Below, one piece after another: positions 1 to 8,772 of a stretch of DNA of 64,000 bases. The notes beneath the pieces were generated by a model, which saw only the letters and a program-made list of their open reading frames with translations, did not search any database and had not been told where the DNA came from. How positions within the stretch are numbered: position 1 is the first letter of the stretch; each line of letters opens with the position of its first letter. The stretch comes from CAVRRZ01 sp963723745 (GTDB taxonomy: Bacteria > Actinomycetota > Actinomycetes > Mycobacteriales > Geodermatophilaceae): positions 558,001-622,000 of the forward strand of contig CAVRRZ010000005.1 in assembly GCA_963723745.1 (NCBI GenBank), in the 5' to 3' direction. The translations under genes and the position numbers were made by a program.

Positions 1-1
1 C

Positions 2-316
2 ATCTACGCGATCAAGCGGCTGGGCAACTCCGGCCGCACCGAGGTGCACGTCCTCGACGGCGAGGGCGGCTGGCGCAGGTTCAGCCGGCACGCGGCCACC
101 CCGTTGCCGCACACGGACGCGCTGTGGGACTTCCAGGTCGCCGACCACGACGGGGACGGCTACGACGACGTGTACGGCATCAAGCGCCGCGGCAACTCCA
201 GCCGCACCGAGGTGCACGTGCTGGCCGACCGCACCTACGACCGGTTCGCCGCGCACATGTCGACCGTGCTCCCGCCGACCGACGGCGTCCCCGGCTGGCG
301 GTTCCTCGTGGACTGA
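2..316 (+). CDS. FG-GAP/VCBS-like repeat protein, C-terminal end (5' truncated)
   Basis: The frame is open from the window edge to TGA at 314-316, so only the last 104 residues are visible. Two related blocks can be seen: IYAIKRLGNSGRTEVHVL near the edge, and DHDGDGYDDVYGIKRRGNSS followed by RTEVHVL about 50 residues later. The DxDGDGxDD stretch is a calcium-binding loop typical of FG-GAP/VCBS beta-propeller blades. Such proteins are usually secreted, but the N-terminus that would carry a signal peptide is outside the window. The full-length function cannot be named. Confidence 0.7.
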   Translation: MYAIKRLGNSGRTEVHVLDGEGGWRRFSRHAATPLPHTDALWDFQVADHDGDGYDDVYGIKRRGNSSRTEVHVLADRTYDRFAAHMSTVLPPTDGVPGWRFLVD

Positions 317-355
317 GCCACTGACCGTGTCGGCAGGGACTGCTTGACTACCGGT

Positions 356-1426
356 ATGGATCTTCCCGTGCAGCCGCCGGTGAAGCCGATGCTGGCCAAG
401 GCCGCGACCGCGCTGCCCACCGGTGGCGGCTGGTTCTACGAGCCCAAGTGGGACGGCTTCCGCTGCATCGTGTTCCGCGACGGCGACGAGGTGGAGCTCG
501 GCAGCCGCAACGAACGGCCACTGACCCGCTACTTCCCCGAGGTGGTGGCGGCGGTCAAGGCGGCGCTGCCCGAGCGGTGCGTGGTCGACGGCGAGATCGT
601 CGTCCCCCGGGGCGACCGGCTGCACTTCGAGTCGCTGCTGCAGCGCATCCACCCGGCCGAGTCGCGGGTGAACCTGCTGGCCGAGCAGACGCCCGCGCAC
701 TTCGTCGCCTTCGACCTGCTGGCCCTCGGCGACGAGTCGCTGCTGGACGTGCCCTTCGGCGAGCGACAGTCCCGGTTGCGGGCGGCGCTGGACACCGACT
801 CCGAGCGGGTGCACGTCACCGCGCTGACGCAGGACGCCGAGCTGGCGCAGCGCTGGTTCCAGGAGTTCGAGGGAGCCGGCCTCGACGGCGTCGTCGCCAA
901 GACCGCCGATCTGCCCTACGGCCCCGACCAGCGGCTCATGGTCAAGGTCAAGCACGTGCGGACGGCGGACTGCGTGGTCGCCGGCTTCCGCTGGCACAAG
1001 AGCGGACCGATCGTCGGGTCGCTGCTGCTCGGTCTCTACGACGGCGACGCGCTGCAGCACATCGGCGTCGCCGCCTCCTTCCCGATGAAGCGGCGGGCGG
1101 AGCTGGTGGAGGAGCTCGCGCCCTACCGCGCCGACGCGCTCGACGGGCATCCGTGGCAGGACTGGGCCAACGCGCAGGTCCAGCAGAACGGTGAGAGCCG
1201 GATGCCCGGCGCGCAGAGCCGGTGGAACGCGAAGAAGGACCTCTCCTGGGTGCCGCTGCGGCCCGAGCTCGTCGTCGAGATCAAGTACGACCAGCTCGAG
1301 GGACGTCGGCTTCGTCACACCGGGCAGTTCCTCCGGTGGCGGCTCGACCAGGACCCGCTGGGCTGCACGTACGACCAGCTCGACGTGCCGGTGCGGTACG
1401 ACCTGGCGGAGGTCTTCGACGGGTGA
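356..1426 (+). CDS. ligC: ATP-dependent DNA ligase, LigC type
   Basis: Seals DNA nicks using ATP through an enzyme-AMP intermediate; LigC enzymes act in end-joining or base-excision repair in actinobacteria. The product is 356 residues, matching the roughly 358 residues of mycobacterial LigC. The adenylation motif EPKWDGFR places the catalytic lysine at about residue 31, and the nucleotidyltransferase motifs VVDGEIVV, LDGVVAK and VKVKHVR follow in order before a C-terminal OB-fold region. I chose ATG 356 because MDLPVQPP matches the LigC family start as I recall it; an in-frame TTG lies at 344. No frameshift. A LigD-type polymerase lies 1.7 kb downstream on the same strand, so both may serve non-homologous end joining. 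Confidence 0.93.
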   Translation: MDLPVQPPVKPMLAKAATALPTGGGWFYEPKWDGFRCIVFRDGDEVELGSRNERPLTRYFPEVVAAVKAALPERCVVDGEIVVPRGDRLHFESLLQRIHPAESRVNLLAEQTPAHFVAFDLLALGDESLLDVPFGERQSRLRAALDTDSERVHVTALTQDAELAQRWFQEFEGAGLDGVVAKTADLPYGPDQRLMVKVKHVRTADCVVAGFRWHKSGPIVGSLLLGLYDGDALQHIGVAASFPMKRRAELVEELAPYRADALDGHPWQDWANAQVQQNGESRMPGAQSRWNAKKDLSWVPLRPELVVEIKYDQLEGRRLRHTGQFLRWRLDQDPLGCTYDQLDVPVRYDLAEVFDG

Positions 1427-1495
1427 CCGGGTCGCTCCGCGCGGCCCGGGACGGTCGTCCGCCAATGCAGGGACGGCGATCGGCTCATAACGCTC

Positions 1496-3081
1496 GTGAT
1501 CATGCGTCTCCGTCGCGGCCTGCTGGCCGCTGCCTCCGGCCTGCTCGCTGACGGTCTCCGGCTGCACGTCGTTCGCCGACACCACGGCCGAGGAGGCCGC
1601 CGACGCCGCCGCGGCTGCCGCCGAGGCGACGCCGGCGGAGCCCGAGGTCGACGACATCGAGCTGGAACGACTGCACCAGCCAGATCCAGCCGCTGATCGC
1701 CGATCAGCCCGGCGCCGACCGCGACCTCACCTTCGAGTGCGGCACGCACGCGAGGTGCCGATCAGCTACGAGGAGCCGCGACGGCGACACGCTGCCGCTG
1801 TTCCTCGTCCGCGCCGTGGCGGCCGAGCAGACCGACCGGATCGGTTCGCTGGTGGTCAACCCGGGCGGGCCCGGGGCGTCCGGGGCCGACGCCGCCATCG
1901 GGCTGGCGCTCACGCTGCCCGACGAGGTGCTGGCGCGCTTCGACATCGTCGGCTTCGACCCGCGCGGGGTCGGGCTGTCGACGCCGGTCGAGTGCATCCC
2001 CGCCGAGGTCAAGGACGAGATGTTCGCCGCCGAACCCGCGGCCGACCACCGACGAGGAGATCGACGCCGCCTTCGAGCTCAGCGACCGAGATCGCCACCG
2101 GCTGCGACGAGGAGTACGGCGAGGCGCTGGGCATCTTCAACACCGTCGACACCGCCCGGGACATGGACCGGCTCCGCGAGGCCCTGGGCGACGAGAAGCT
2201 CACCTACCTCGGCTACTCGTACGGCACCACGCTCGGCTCCACCTACGCCGAACTGTTCCCCGAGAACGTGCGGGCCCTCGTGCTCGACGCCGCGGTCGAC
2301 CCCGACGCCGACCCGGTGGCCGACGCCGAGGCGCAGGCCGCCGCCTTCGAGGCGGGCTTCGACGCCTTCGCCAGCGACTGCCGGCAGCTCATCGCCGGCT
2401 GCCCGCTCGGCGACGACCCCCGCGCGTTCCTCGAGGGTCTGCTGCAGTTCTCGGCTACCGACCCGATCCCGACCGCCGACGAGGAGGACGACCGCGAGGC
2501 CACGCCCGGCGTCGTCATGACCGCCGTCGCCGCGGCGCTCTACGACCAGGGTTCCTGGCCGCAGCTGAGCCAGGCGCTGGTCGCCGCCCGCCAGGGTGAC
2601 GCCGACGGCCTGTTCTCGCTGGCCGACAGCTACAGCGGCCGGCTCGCGGACGGCACGCTACTCGAACCTGTTCGACGCCAACTTCGCCATCAACTGCGCC
2701 GACACGCCCACCGAGGCGCAGATCCCCGACGAGGAGATCCGCGAGCTCGCCGTGGAGTGGGGCGAGGAGTACCCGCTTCTTCGGCGCCGGCGCCGCGACC
2801 TCGCTCTACACCTGCTCGGTGTGGGACGCCGCGCGCACCCCGCTGCCCGAGCGCGACGCGGAGGGCAGCTCGCCGATCCTGGTGATCGGCACGAGGGCGA
2901 CCCCGCCACTCCGCTCGAGGGCGCGGTGGAGATGGCCGAGGACCTGGAGTCCGGCGTCCTGCTGACCTGGCAGGGCGAGGGCCACACCGCCTACCCGAAG
3001 ACCGAGTGCGTCACCGAAGCGGTCAACACCTACCTCCTCGAGGCGGAGGCACCGGTGGACGACCTGACCTGTCCCGCGTGA
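1496..3081 (+). CDS. Secreted alpha/beta hydrolase, tripeptidyl aminopeptidase family (frameshifted)
   Basis: Probable exported peptidase or esterase of the TAP-like family. The N-terminus looks like a signal peptide leading to a lipobox (MRLRRGLLAAASGLL, then after a frameshift TVSGC). VNPGGPGASG supplies the oxyanion region, FDPRGVGLS the strand before the nucleophile region, and LGYSYGTTLG at about 2210-2240 the nucleophile serine. The TAP-like C-terminal domain ends in GEGHTAYPKTEC, which carries the catalytic histidine. At least seven single-base shifts are needed to read it through, for example near 1550, 1665, 1755, 1780, 2045, 2090, 2660 and 2780, and nearly all are one-base insertions. 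Sequence error is more likely than decay because all catalytic motifs survive. The start could be GTG 1496 or ATG 1502. Confidence 0.75.
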
Positions 3082-3123
3082 CACTCGTCGCTCGTTGATC
3101 ACCGAGCGACGGAGAAGAACCCT

Positions 3124-4210
3124 GTGGCCAGCAGCAAGGACGCCGTCCTCCTCGACGTCGACGGGCACGAGGTACGGGTCTCCAACCCGGAGAAGCCGTA
3201 CTTCGCCGACCGCGGCATCCGCAAGATCGACGTCGTCGAGTACTTCGTGTCGGTCGGCCCGGGCATCCTCTTCGCGCTGAGGGATCGCCCGACGACGCTG
3301 GAGCGCTGGCCGGGCGGGGTCTTCGAGGGCGCCCGCATCTCCACCCGGGTCGACAACACCGGTGACGCGTTCTACCAGAAGCGGGTGCCCAAGAACGCCC
3401 CGCCGTGGGTGCCGACGGCGCACATCACCTTTCCGAGCGGGCGGACCGCCGACGAGATCGCGCCCGACTCGGTGGCGGTCGTCGCCTGGTGCGCCAACCT
3501 CGGCACCCTGACCTTCCACCCGTGGCCGGTGGACAAGCGCGACGTCGAGTCGCCGAACCAGCTGCGCATCGACCTCGACCCGCAGCCGGGCACCGACTTC
3601 TCCGACGCGGTGTGGGTCGCGCCGCACGTGCGCGAACTGCTGCACGAGTTCGGGATGGAGGGCTGGCCGAAGACCTCCGGTGGGCGGGGCGTGCACATCT
3701 ACGTGCCCATCCAGCCGCGCTGGACCTTCACCGAGGTGCGGCACGCGGTCATCGCGTTCGGCCGCGAGCTCGAGCGCCGGCTGCCCGACCGCGTGACCAT
3801 GTCGTGGTGGAAGGAGGAGCGCGGCGAGAAGATCTTCATCGACTACAACCAGATGGCCCGGGACCGCACGATCGCCTCGGCGTACTCGATCCGGCCCAAG
3901 CCGCACGCCCCCGTCTCCGCGCCGGTCGACTGGGACGAGCTGCCCGACGTCCGGCCCGATCGACTTCGACGTCCTGACCATGCCGGGCCGCTTCCGGACG
4001 GTCGGCGACAAGCACGCCGGGCTGGCCGACCACGCGTTCGGCATCGAACCGCTGCTCGAGCTCTTCGAGCGGCAGGCGAAGGACGACGGCATGGGCGACC
4101 TGCCCTATCCGCCGGACTACCCGAAGATGCCGGGCGAGCCGCCCCGGGTGCAGCCGTCGAAGAAGGTCTCCGCCCACTGGGACGAGGACGGCAACCGGCA
4201 GACCACCTGA
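3124..4210 (+). CDS. LigD-type polymerase domain protein (one frameshift)
   Basis: Stand-alone archaeo-eukaryotic primase-fold polymerase of the LigD polymerase family, which fills or extends ends during non-homologous end joining. GTG start at 3124 with GGAG at 3111-3114. Motif LRIDLDP carries the two metal-binding aspartates, SGGRGVHIYVP is the family nucleotide-binding motif, and KIFIDYNQMARDRTIASAYS is the third conserved block. The frame breaks near 3955, where an extra C in cggcccgatcg must be removed to continue into VGDKHAGLADHAFGIEPLLE and the end at 4210. No nuclease or ligase domain is attached, so the ligase partner may be the LigC gene upstream. Confidence 0.88.
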
Positions 4211-4431
4211 CAGCGCCGCGTCATCCCCGAACGGGACGTCGGGTCCGGGCCAAAGGCTCTTCGCATCCTCGTCCGTCCGTCGAGCGCCTTCTCCGTCGTG
4301 CCACGCGACCTCGGTCCGCTCCGGGAGGCCACCCGCGCCAGTAGGTGAGGACGGGGCAGCCCGAGGACCCCAGGGCGGCGGCACAGCCCAGCCGCGCCCG
4401 GCGTCCGGACGGTTCCGGGGGACCGCCCGTT
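4211..4431. other. Intergenic region without recognised feature
   Basis: Spacer between the polymerase gene and a convergent small gene. I see no conserved coding pattern, no strong hairpin and no RNA gene here. Confidence 0.5.
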
Positions 4432-4716
4432 TCAGGCCGCCAGCCGGTCGGCTGCCCCCGCGCTGAGCACGAGCCCGGCCGAGGTGAGTGCGGCCATCAG
4501 CCGATCGGCGCGCTCGCGGAGCAGGCCGGAGGCCACCGCCTCGAGGGCATGGGAGTCCTCGTCCAGGCACCGGGTCAGCAGCGCCAGGATCTCCGGCGGG
4601 GGTCCGGCCGGAGCCCGCTTGGGGGCCGGGATGCGGGTGACCATCCCGCACGGACAGGACCCGCCCGTCGCGGGGGCCGAGTGCCTGCCTCCGGAACACA
4701 TCCAGGGTTCGAACAT
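4432..4716 (-). CDS. Small hypothetical protein with N-terminal cysteines
   Basis: Predicted 94-residue protein that I do not recognise. The best evidence is the ribosome binding site: GAGGAG on the minus strand (4727-4732) sits 10 nt before ATG 4716. The N-terminus contains C7 and a SCPCGM cluster, and the C-terminal half is a leucine/alanine-rich helical region (LLTRCLDEDSHALEAVASGLL) with an acidic start. No signal peptide or membrane segment. The cysteine cluster could bind metal, but no family motif supports that. Confidence 0.5.
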   Translation of the reverse strand: MFEPWMCSGGRHSAPATGGSCPCGMVTRIPAPKRAPAGPPPEILALLTRCLDEDSHALEAVASGLLRERADRLMAALTSAGLVLSAGAADRLAA

Positions 4717-4865
4717 GTCGAATCAGCTCCTCATCGAGCCTGGCCCTTACGCCGTCCGTGGTGGGCCGGGGCGCAAGAGTCCCGTGCGTCACTCTCGCAA
4801 CACGGCGCGCCACACCAGAGCGTGTCCATGTTGTGACCCCGCACACAAGAGGATCGGCCGGCCGG

Positions 4866-5235
4866 ATGTCGTTCCGACACCGCGCGGCCTGCGGCCGGTG
4901 GCTGACCGGACGCCGGTTGCGCCCGACCTCGTTGCTCGACGCGGTCGGCGGACCCAGCCGCCGCGAGATCCTGCGCCGGCCTCGGCGCCGGACCCTGCTC
5001 GGTCGCCGAGCTCGCACGCGACCTGCCCGTGACCCGCCCCGCGGTGTCCCAGCACCTCACGGTGCTGCTCGCCGCCGAGCTGGTCACCTTCGAACGGGTC
5101 GGCACCCGCAACCTGTACCGGCTGCGACCGGCCGGGTTCGGAGTCCTGCGCGAGTGGCTCGACGACATGTGGACCGTCGCCCTCGCGTCCTACGCCGTCC
5201 GGGCGGAGCCGAACGCGGCTCACCCGGGCGGGTGA
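4866..5235 (+). CDS. ArsR-type winged-helix regulator (one frameshift)
   Basis: Predicted DNA-binding repressor of the ArsR/SmtB superfamily. The helix-turn-helix reads LLDAVGGPSRREILRR, then after an extra C near 4980 LGAGPCSVAELARDLPVTRP and AVSQHLTVLLAAELV, followed by the wing FERVGTRNLYRL. The C-terminal FGVLREWLDDMW is typical of the ArsR subgroup that ends in a dimerisation helix. No metal-binding cysteine pair is visible in the recognition helix, so a metal sensor role is not supported. ATG 4866 is a tentative start. In this subgroup the next gene is often an SRPBCC protein, but here it is a membrane protein. Confidence 0.75.
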
Positions 5236-5328
5236 GCCGCACCGGCTTCTGCGTCTGTTCTGCTCCAGCACCGGGCACGTCCGGTCGATCCGCTCCAGTC
5301 GGGGCCGATCGAGCGAGAGGGGCACGGG

Positions 5329-5775
5329 ATGCGGATCGCGTTCGTCGTCTACGGCCTGCTCTACCTCGTGATCGAGATGATCGTCCACCAGCTCGAGGCC
5401 GTCGCCTGGCGCGAGGTGAGCCCGCTGCTGATCGCCACCGCGATCACCGACGCGATGCTGGTGGCCGCCGTCCTGGCCGCCCTGCTCCTCGCCGCCGACC
5501 TCACCAAGCACCGCTGGCGACCGATCGTCCACGGCTGGATGCACCGCCACCATGCCGCGCACGGGCAGTGGTGGGAGGTCGACGGGGACTCCGACTACGC
5601 CGAGGTCGTCGACGTGCGCTCGTGGCGCCCCGGACCGCGGACTCCCCCGGCCCTGCCCGCGGCGCCGCCGTCCGCACCGGACCGGACGGCGCGGCAGGAC
5701 GGTCCCACCTACGCGACGGCGACGTCGAACGGCAGCCCCCGCCGGTTCCCCGAGGACGACGGCCGGCTCCTCTGA
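5329..5775 (+). CDS. Small membrane protein, unknown function
   Basis: Predicted 148-residue protein. GAGAGGGG lies a few bases before ATG 5329. Two hydrophobic segments are visible, at about residues 3-22 (FVVYGLLYLVIEMIV) and 33-57 (ATAITDAMLVAAVLAALLLA). They are followed by a basic, histidine-rich stretch (KHRWRPIVHGWMHRHH) and a proline-rich cytoplasmic tail. It lies about 90 bp after the ArsR gene on the same strand and may be co-transcribed. No family recognised. Confidence 0.65.
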   Translation: MRIAFVVYGLLYLVIEMIVHQLEAVAWREVSPLLIATAITDAMLVAAVLAALLLAADLTKHRWRPIVHGWMHRHHAAHGQWWEVDGDSDYAEVVDVRSWRPGPRTPPALPAAPPSAPDRTARQDGPTYATATSNGSPRRFPEDDGRLL

Positions 5776-5833
5776 CCGACACGCCGAGGGCCCCGGCACA
5801 GCGCTGCGGCCGGGGACCCACGGTCCGTCCTCC

Positions 5834-7270
5834 CTACTCGCTGTACTCCGCGCAGAACGGCGCCGACCTGTCGTACGCGTGCGCCGTGACATGCCGGACC
5901 GCCCGGAACGCGTCGATGCGGCCATGGCCGAAGCACTCGTCGTAACCGCGGCGGCCGATGTCGATCGTGGTGCCCTTCAGGAAGGCCTCGACCTTCTGCG
6001 GGGACATCTTCACGTCGCCGTCCCGGCCCACGGTGCCGAACCGGCTGATGATCAGCGCCGCGACTCCCGCCGCATGGGGAGCGGCCATCGAGGTGCCCTG
6101 GATGCAGCCGTAGGTGCCGCCCGGGAGAGTCGAGAGGATCGTCGTCCGGCAGTCGCCCGTGGTGCCGTTGCCACCGGGGGCGGAGACGTCTGCCTCTCCG
6201 TAGCCGTAGTTGGAGTAGCCGGCCTTCTCCGACGACGCGCCGAGGGACGCGACTCCGATCACGCCCGGGCTCTCCGCCGGAACGACCTCGCACTCGTTCG
6301 GGATGGGCCGGCCCTCGTCGTCGACCGGGTGAGCCAGGTCCTGGTCGGAGTTGCCGAGCGCCGCGACGGGCGTGACACCCCGGCTGCGGGCGTACTGGAT
6401 CGCCCGTTCGACCGCCCGGCGGAAGGTGCGCTGCTCCGGGTCGGACATGCACTTGAACTCGGTGGACTCGCCACGCTCGTCGTCGTCGACGTAGAAGCTC
6501 ATGTTGATGACGTCGAGCTCTGCGTCGCCGGCGTAGGTGATGCCCGCCACCACCGAGCTCGCGTAGCAGTAGCCCTCCGTGTCGCAGACCTTGACCGGCA
6601 CCAGAGTCACGTTGGGCGCCACACCGACGATCCCGGTGCCGTTGGCGCGGGCCCCGACCGTGCCGGCGACGTGGGTGCCGTGGAACTGGTTGTCCGTGCA
6701 CGGGTCCGGATTGCCGATGCCCGGGCCGACCAGCAGGACGAAGTCACGGCCGCGCGCGCAGTCGACGTTGCTGACGCCGTTGTCGACGAAGTCCACGTGC
6801 CGGCCGTCGACGCCGCTGTCCAGAATGCCGACGTCGACCTTCGGTGAGCCCGCCTCGATGCCGTGCGCCCGCTCCGTGCGGATCTGCTGCATGTCCCACT
6901 GCAATGCCTCCAGCGGGTCGGACGACGGGTCGGGTCCGCCACCGGGAACCCCGCGGAAGCGGTGGTTCTCGGCGGCGTCGAGCACGAGGGCCGAGGCGCG
7001 CAGCGTGGCGTCGAAGCGTGGCACGCCGGAGGTGACCGTCATGACGCCGATCTGCTCGACCATGTCGGAGACGACGGTGCCGCCGGCCGCGGCGACGAGC
7101 TGCTCGGCGGCGGCGCCGGACACGCCTTCCTCCAGGACGACCAGGTAGGTGGCGGACTCCCCCGTGGCCGCGGGTGCCGACGGCGCTGCCGCGGCACCGG
7201 TGGCGGGCACGGTCATTCCGGCGAACAGCAGTGCTGACAGCAGGAGGGACAGCCGGGGACGACGATGCAT
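5834..7270 (-). CDS. Secreted subtilisin-like serine protease (S8)
   Basis: Exported endopeptidase of 478 residues, intact. Residues 1-28 form a signal peptide ending in ATGAAAA. Residues 40-105 resemble an inhibitor I9 propeptide (TYLVVLEEGV onward). The S8 catalytic triad is visible: D151 in VGILDSGVD, H197 in FHGTHVAGT and S394 in GTSMAAPHAAGV, with oxyanion N307 in AALGNSDQ. Six to eight cysteines in the catalytic domain suggest disulfides, in keeping with secretion. It ends shortly after the domain, with no C-terminal P-domain or anchor. It is transcribed alone, divergent from cspA. Confidence 0.95.
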   Translation of the reverse strand: MHRRPRLSLLLSALLFAGMTVPATGAAAAPSAPAATGESATYLVVLEEGVSGAAAEQLVAAAGGTVVSDMVEQIGVMTVTSGVPRFDATLRASALVLDAAENHRFRGVPGGGPDPSSDPLEALQWDMQQIRTERAHGIEAGSPKVDVGILDSGVDGRHVDFVDNGVSNVDCARGRDFVLLVGPGIGNPDPCTDNQFHGTHVAGTVGARANGTGIVGVAPNVTLVPVKVCDTEGYCYASSVVAGITYAGDAELDVINMSFYVDDDERGESTEFKCMSDPEQRTFRRAVERAIQYARSRGVTPVAALGNSDQDLAHPVDDEGRPIPNECEVVPAESPGVIGVASLGASSEKAGYSNYGYGEADVSAPGGNGTTGDCRTTILSTLPGGTYGCIQGTSMAAPHAAGVAALIISRFGTVGRDGDVKMSPQKVEAFLKGTTIDIGRRGYDECFGHGRIDAFRAVRHVTAHAYDRSAPFCAEYSE

Positions 7271-7511
7271 GCCGTGCTCCTCGTACGTCGGGTGCGGGCG
7301 GACGACGGGTCAACGACGGCGTCGGCGACAGGTGACGGAGAGCTCACGGAGCGGATCGGGAGGGCGGTCGCCGGGCCGTCCGGGAGGTCCTTCGTCCCTC
7401 CCGTCCCGCCCGCGACACCGGGCGGGGCGACGGGCCGCTAGGGTTGGCCACGTCGGGAAGGCCCTGCGCACTGGCAGGACCCCGATGCACGACCTCAGCT
7501 AGGAGCGAGCA
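7271..7511. promoter_or_regulatory. Divergent intergenic region, protease / cspA, with a candidate -10 box
   Basis: The 241-bp gap holds the promoters of the divergent protease and cold shock genes. On the plus strand TAGGGT at 7439-7444 fits the actinobacterial -10 consensus TANNNT and would give cspA a 5' leader of about 60 nt, plausible for a cold shock mRNA. No convincing -35 hexamer is seen. Confidence 0.4.
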
Positions 7512-7715
7512 ATGCCCGAAGGAACAGTGAAGTGGTTCAACGCGGAGAAGGGGTTCGGCTTCGCCACCCCTGACGGTGGCGGACCGGATGTGTTCGTCCA
7601 CTACTCGGCCATCCAGTCCAGCGGGTACCGCTCGCTCGATGAAGGCCAGCGGATCTCGTTCGACATCGAGCAGGGCCAGAAGGGCCCGCAGGCGGCGAAC
7701 GTCAACCCGCTCTGA
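7512..7715 (+). CDS. cspA: Cold shock protein, CspA family
   Basis: A 67-residue single cold shock domain that binds single-stranded RNA/DNA and acts as an RNA chaperone. RNP1 is visible as KGFGFATP and RNP2 as VFVHYSAI; the start GTVKWFNAEKGFGF is the family signature. ATG 7512 follows AGGAG at 7501-7505. The gene is monocistronic, ending in a strong stem-loop 15 bp downstream. Confidence 0.97.
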   Translation: MPEGTVKWFNAEKGFGFATPDGGGPDVFVHYSAIQSSGYRSLDEGQRISFDIEQGQKGPQAANVNPL

Positions 7716-7730
7716 TCTCCTGATCAGCAC

Positions 7731-7768
7731 ACAGCGCCCCCGTCCGGTTCGCCGGACGGGGGCGCTGT
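7731..7768. terminator. Strong stem-loop, cspA terminator
   Basis: A perfect 17-bp inverted repeat, 7731-7747 paired with 7752-7768, closed by a TTCG tetraloop. There is no long T-run, as usual in high-GC actinobacteria. It lies between convergent genes and can act in both directions. Confidence 0.9.
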
Positions 7769-7784
7769 CGTCTGTCGGGTCGGG

Positions 7785-8239
7785 TCAGCCCGCCCGCGGG
7801 CACGTACCCGCCGACGAGCGCCGACATCAGCAGCGCGCCGTCGTCGGGTCCGACCGCCCGGGCCGCGTCGGCGAAGGCCCGCCACCGCTGCCGCTCGACG
7901 TCGGTGGGCGCGTTCTCCGCCCGCGCGGTGAGCTGCTCGAGCAGCCGCTCCCACTCCCCCTGCGGAGTCGGCCAGAGCCCCGCCAGCCGGCGCGCCTCCG
8001 GCGAGATCGCCGGTGAACCGCACGACCTCGCCCGCGACGTTGGTCAGCGCCTCCACGTAGCCGGCGGACACCAGTGCCCGCGCGGCCGCGGCGACGTCGG
8101 CCTTGGCCAGCCCGCTGGCCGGCACCACCTGACCGAAGTAGGGAGCCCCGCCGTGCGCCGGGGAGTCGACCAGCCGGGCGATCGCCCGCAGCACCGGCAG
8201 ATCGCGGGAGAACCAGACGTCGTCGAGGAGGTCGCTCAC
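7785..8239 (-). CDS. Hypothetical protein with winged-helix-like segment (one frameshift)
   Basis: Reading from GTG 8239 gives VSDLLDDVWFSRDLPVLRA, then SGLAKADVAAAARALVSAGY and VEALTNVAGEVVRFTGDL. After a one-base correction near 8005 it continues ISPEARRLAGLWPTPQGEW and RLLEQLTARAENAPTDVERQ to a TGA at 7785. The middle part has the helix-turn-helix-wing rhythm of a small transcriptional regulator, but no named family is certain. A GGAGTGGAGG stretch precedes the start. About 150 residues, no membrane segment. It is divergent from msrB. Confidence 0.6.
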
Positions 8240-8303
8240 CGCACCATCCTCCACTCCCGTGAGCAGACCGGGTCGGGCCGGTGACCTGCTGGCGCCGGGC
8301 TCG

Positions 8304-8309
8304 TACCGT
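8304..8309 (+). promoter_or_regulatory. -10 box of leaderless msrB transcript
   Basis: TACCGT matches TANNNT and ends 7 nt before ATG 8317, so transcription would begin at or next to the start codon. There is no ribosome binding site, which fits a leaderless mRNA. Confidence 0.5.
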
Positions 8310-8316
8310 TGAGGGC

Positions 8317-8737
8317 ATGACGACGTCCGCAGGAAAGCCCCAGGTGAGCAAGACCGAGGAGGAGTGGCGCGCCCAGCTCTCCCCCGAGGAGTACCAGGTG
8401 CTGCGCCAGGCCGGCACCGAGCGCCCGTGGACCGGTGAGTACGTCGACACCAAGACCGTCGGCGTCTACACCTGCCGGGCCTGCGGCGCGGAGCTGTTCC
8501 GCTCGGAGACCAAGTTCGACTCGCACTGCGGCTGGCCGTCGTTCTACGACGCCGACGTCCGAGGACAACGTGATCCTGCGCGAGGACCGCAGCTTCGGGA
8601 TGGTCCGCACCGAGGTGCTCTGCGGCAGCTGCCACAGCCACCTCGGGCACCTGTTCGACGACGCCCCGCAGACGCCCACCGGCGACCGCTACTGCATCAA
8701 CAGCGTCTCGATCCGGCTGCACCCCGCCGAAGGCTGA
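8317..8737 (+). CDS. msrB: Peptide-methionine (R)-S-oxide reductase MsrB (one frameshift)
   Basis: Reduces methionine-R-sulfoxide in proteins, a cytosolic repair enzyme. Zinc-binding pairs CRACG and CGSCH are both present, the substrate-binding core reads FDSHCGWPSFYDA, and the catalytic cysteine lies in RYCINSVSIRL near the C-terminus. An extra C near 8563 (gtccgagg) breaks the frame between DADV and EDNVILREDRSFGM. With one base removed the protein is about 139 residues, normal for MsrB. It faces hemQ convergently, with a shared palindromic terminator between them. Confidence 0.92.
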
Positions 8738-8746
8738 CCCACCCCG

Positions 8747-8772
8747 GCGGCCTTTATGGCCATAAATGCCGC
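8747..8772. terminator. Bidirectional palindromic terminator between msrB and hemQ
   Basis: Left arm 8747-8759 pairs with 8760-8772 with one mismatch around a perfect 14-nt palindrome, TTTATGGCCATAAA (8753-8766). It starts 9 bp after the msrB stop and overlaps the hemQ stop codon (8772-8774), so it probably ends both transcripts. Confidence 0.75.

Noticed and set aside
4690..4720. GGGTTCGAAC resembling a tRNA T-arm
   Set aside because: No acceptor or anticodon stem can be drawn around it and it lies inside the start of the small gene at 4432-4716.
4789..5925. Long minus-strand open frames opposite the ArsR and membrane protein genes
   Set aside because: They are antisense to real genes, rich in Arg/Gly/Ala without domains, a usual artefact of high GC.
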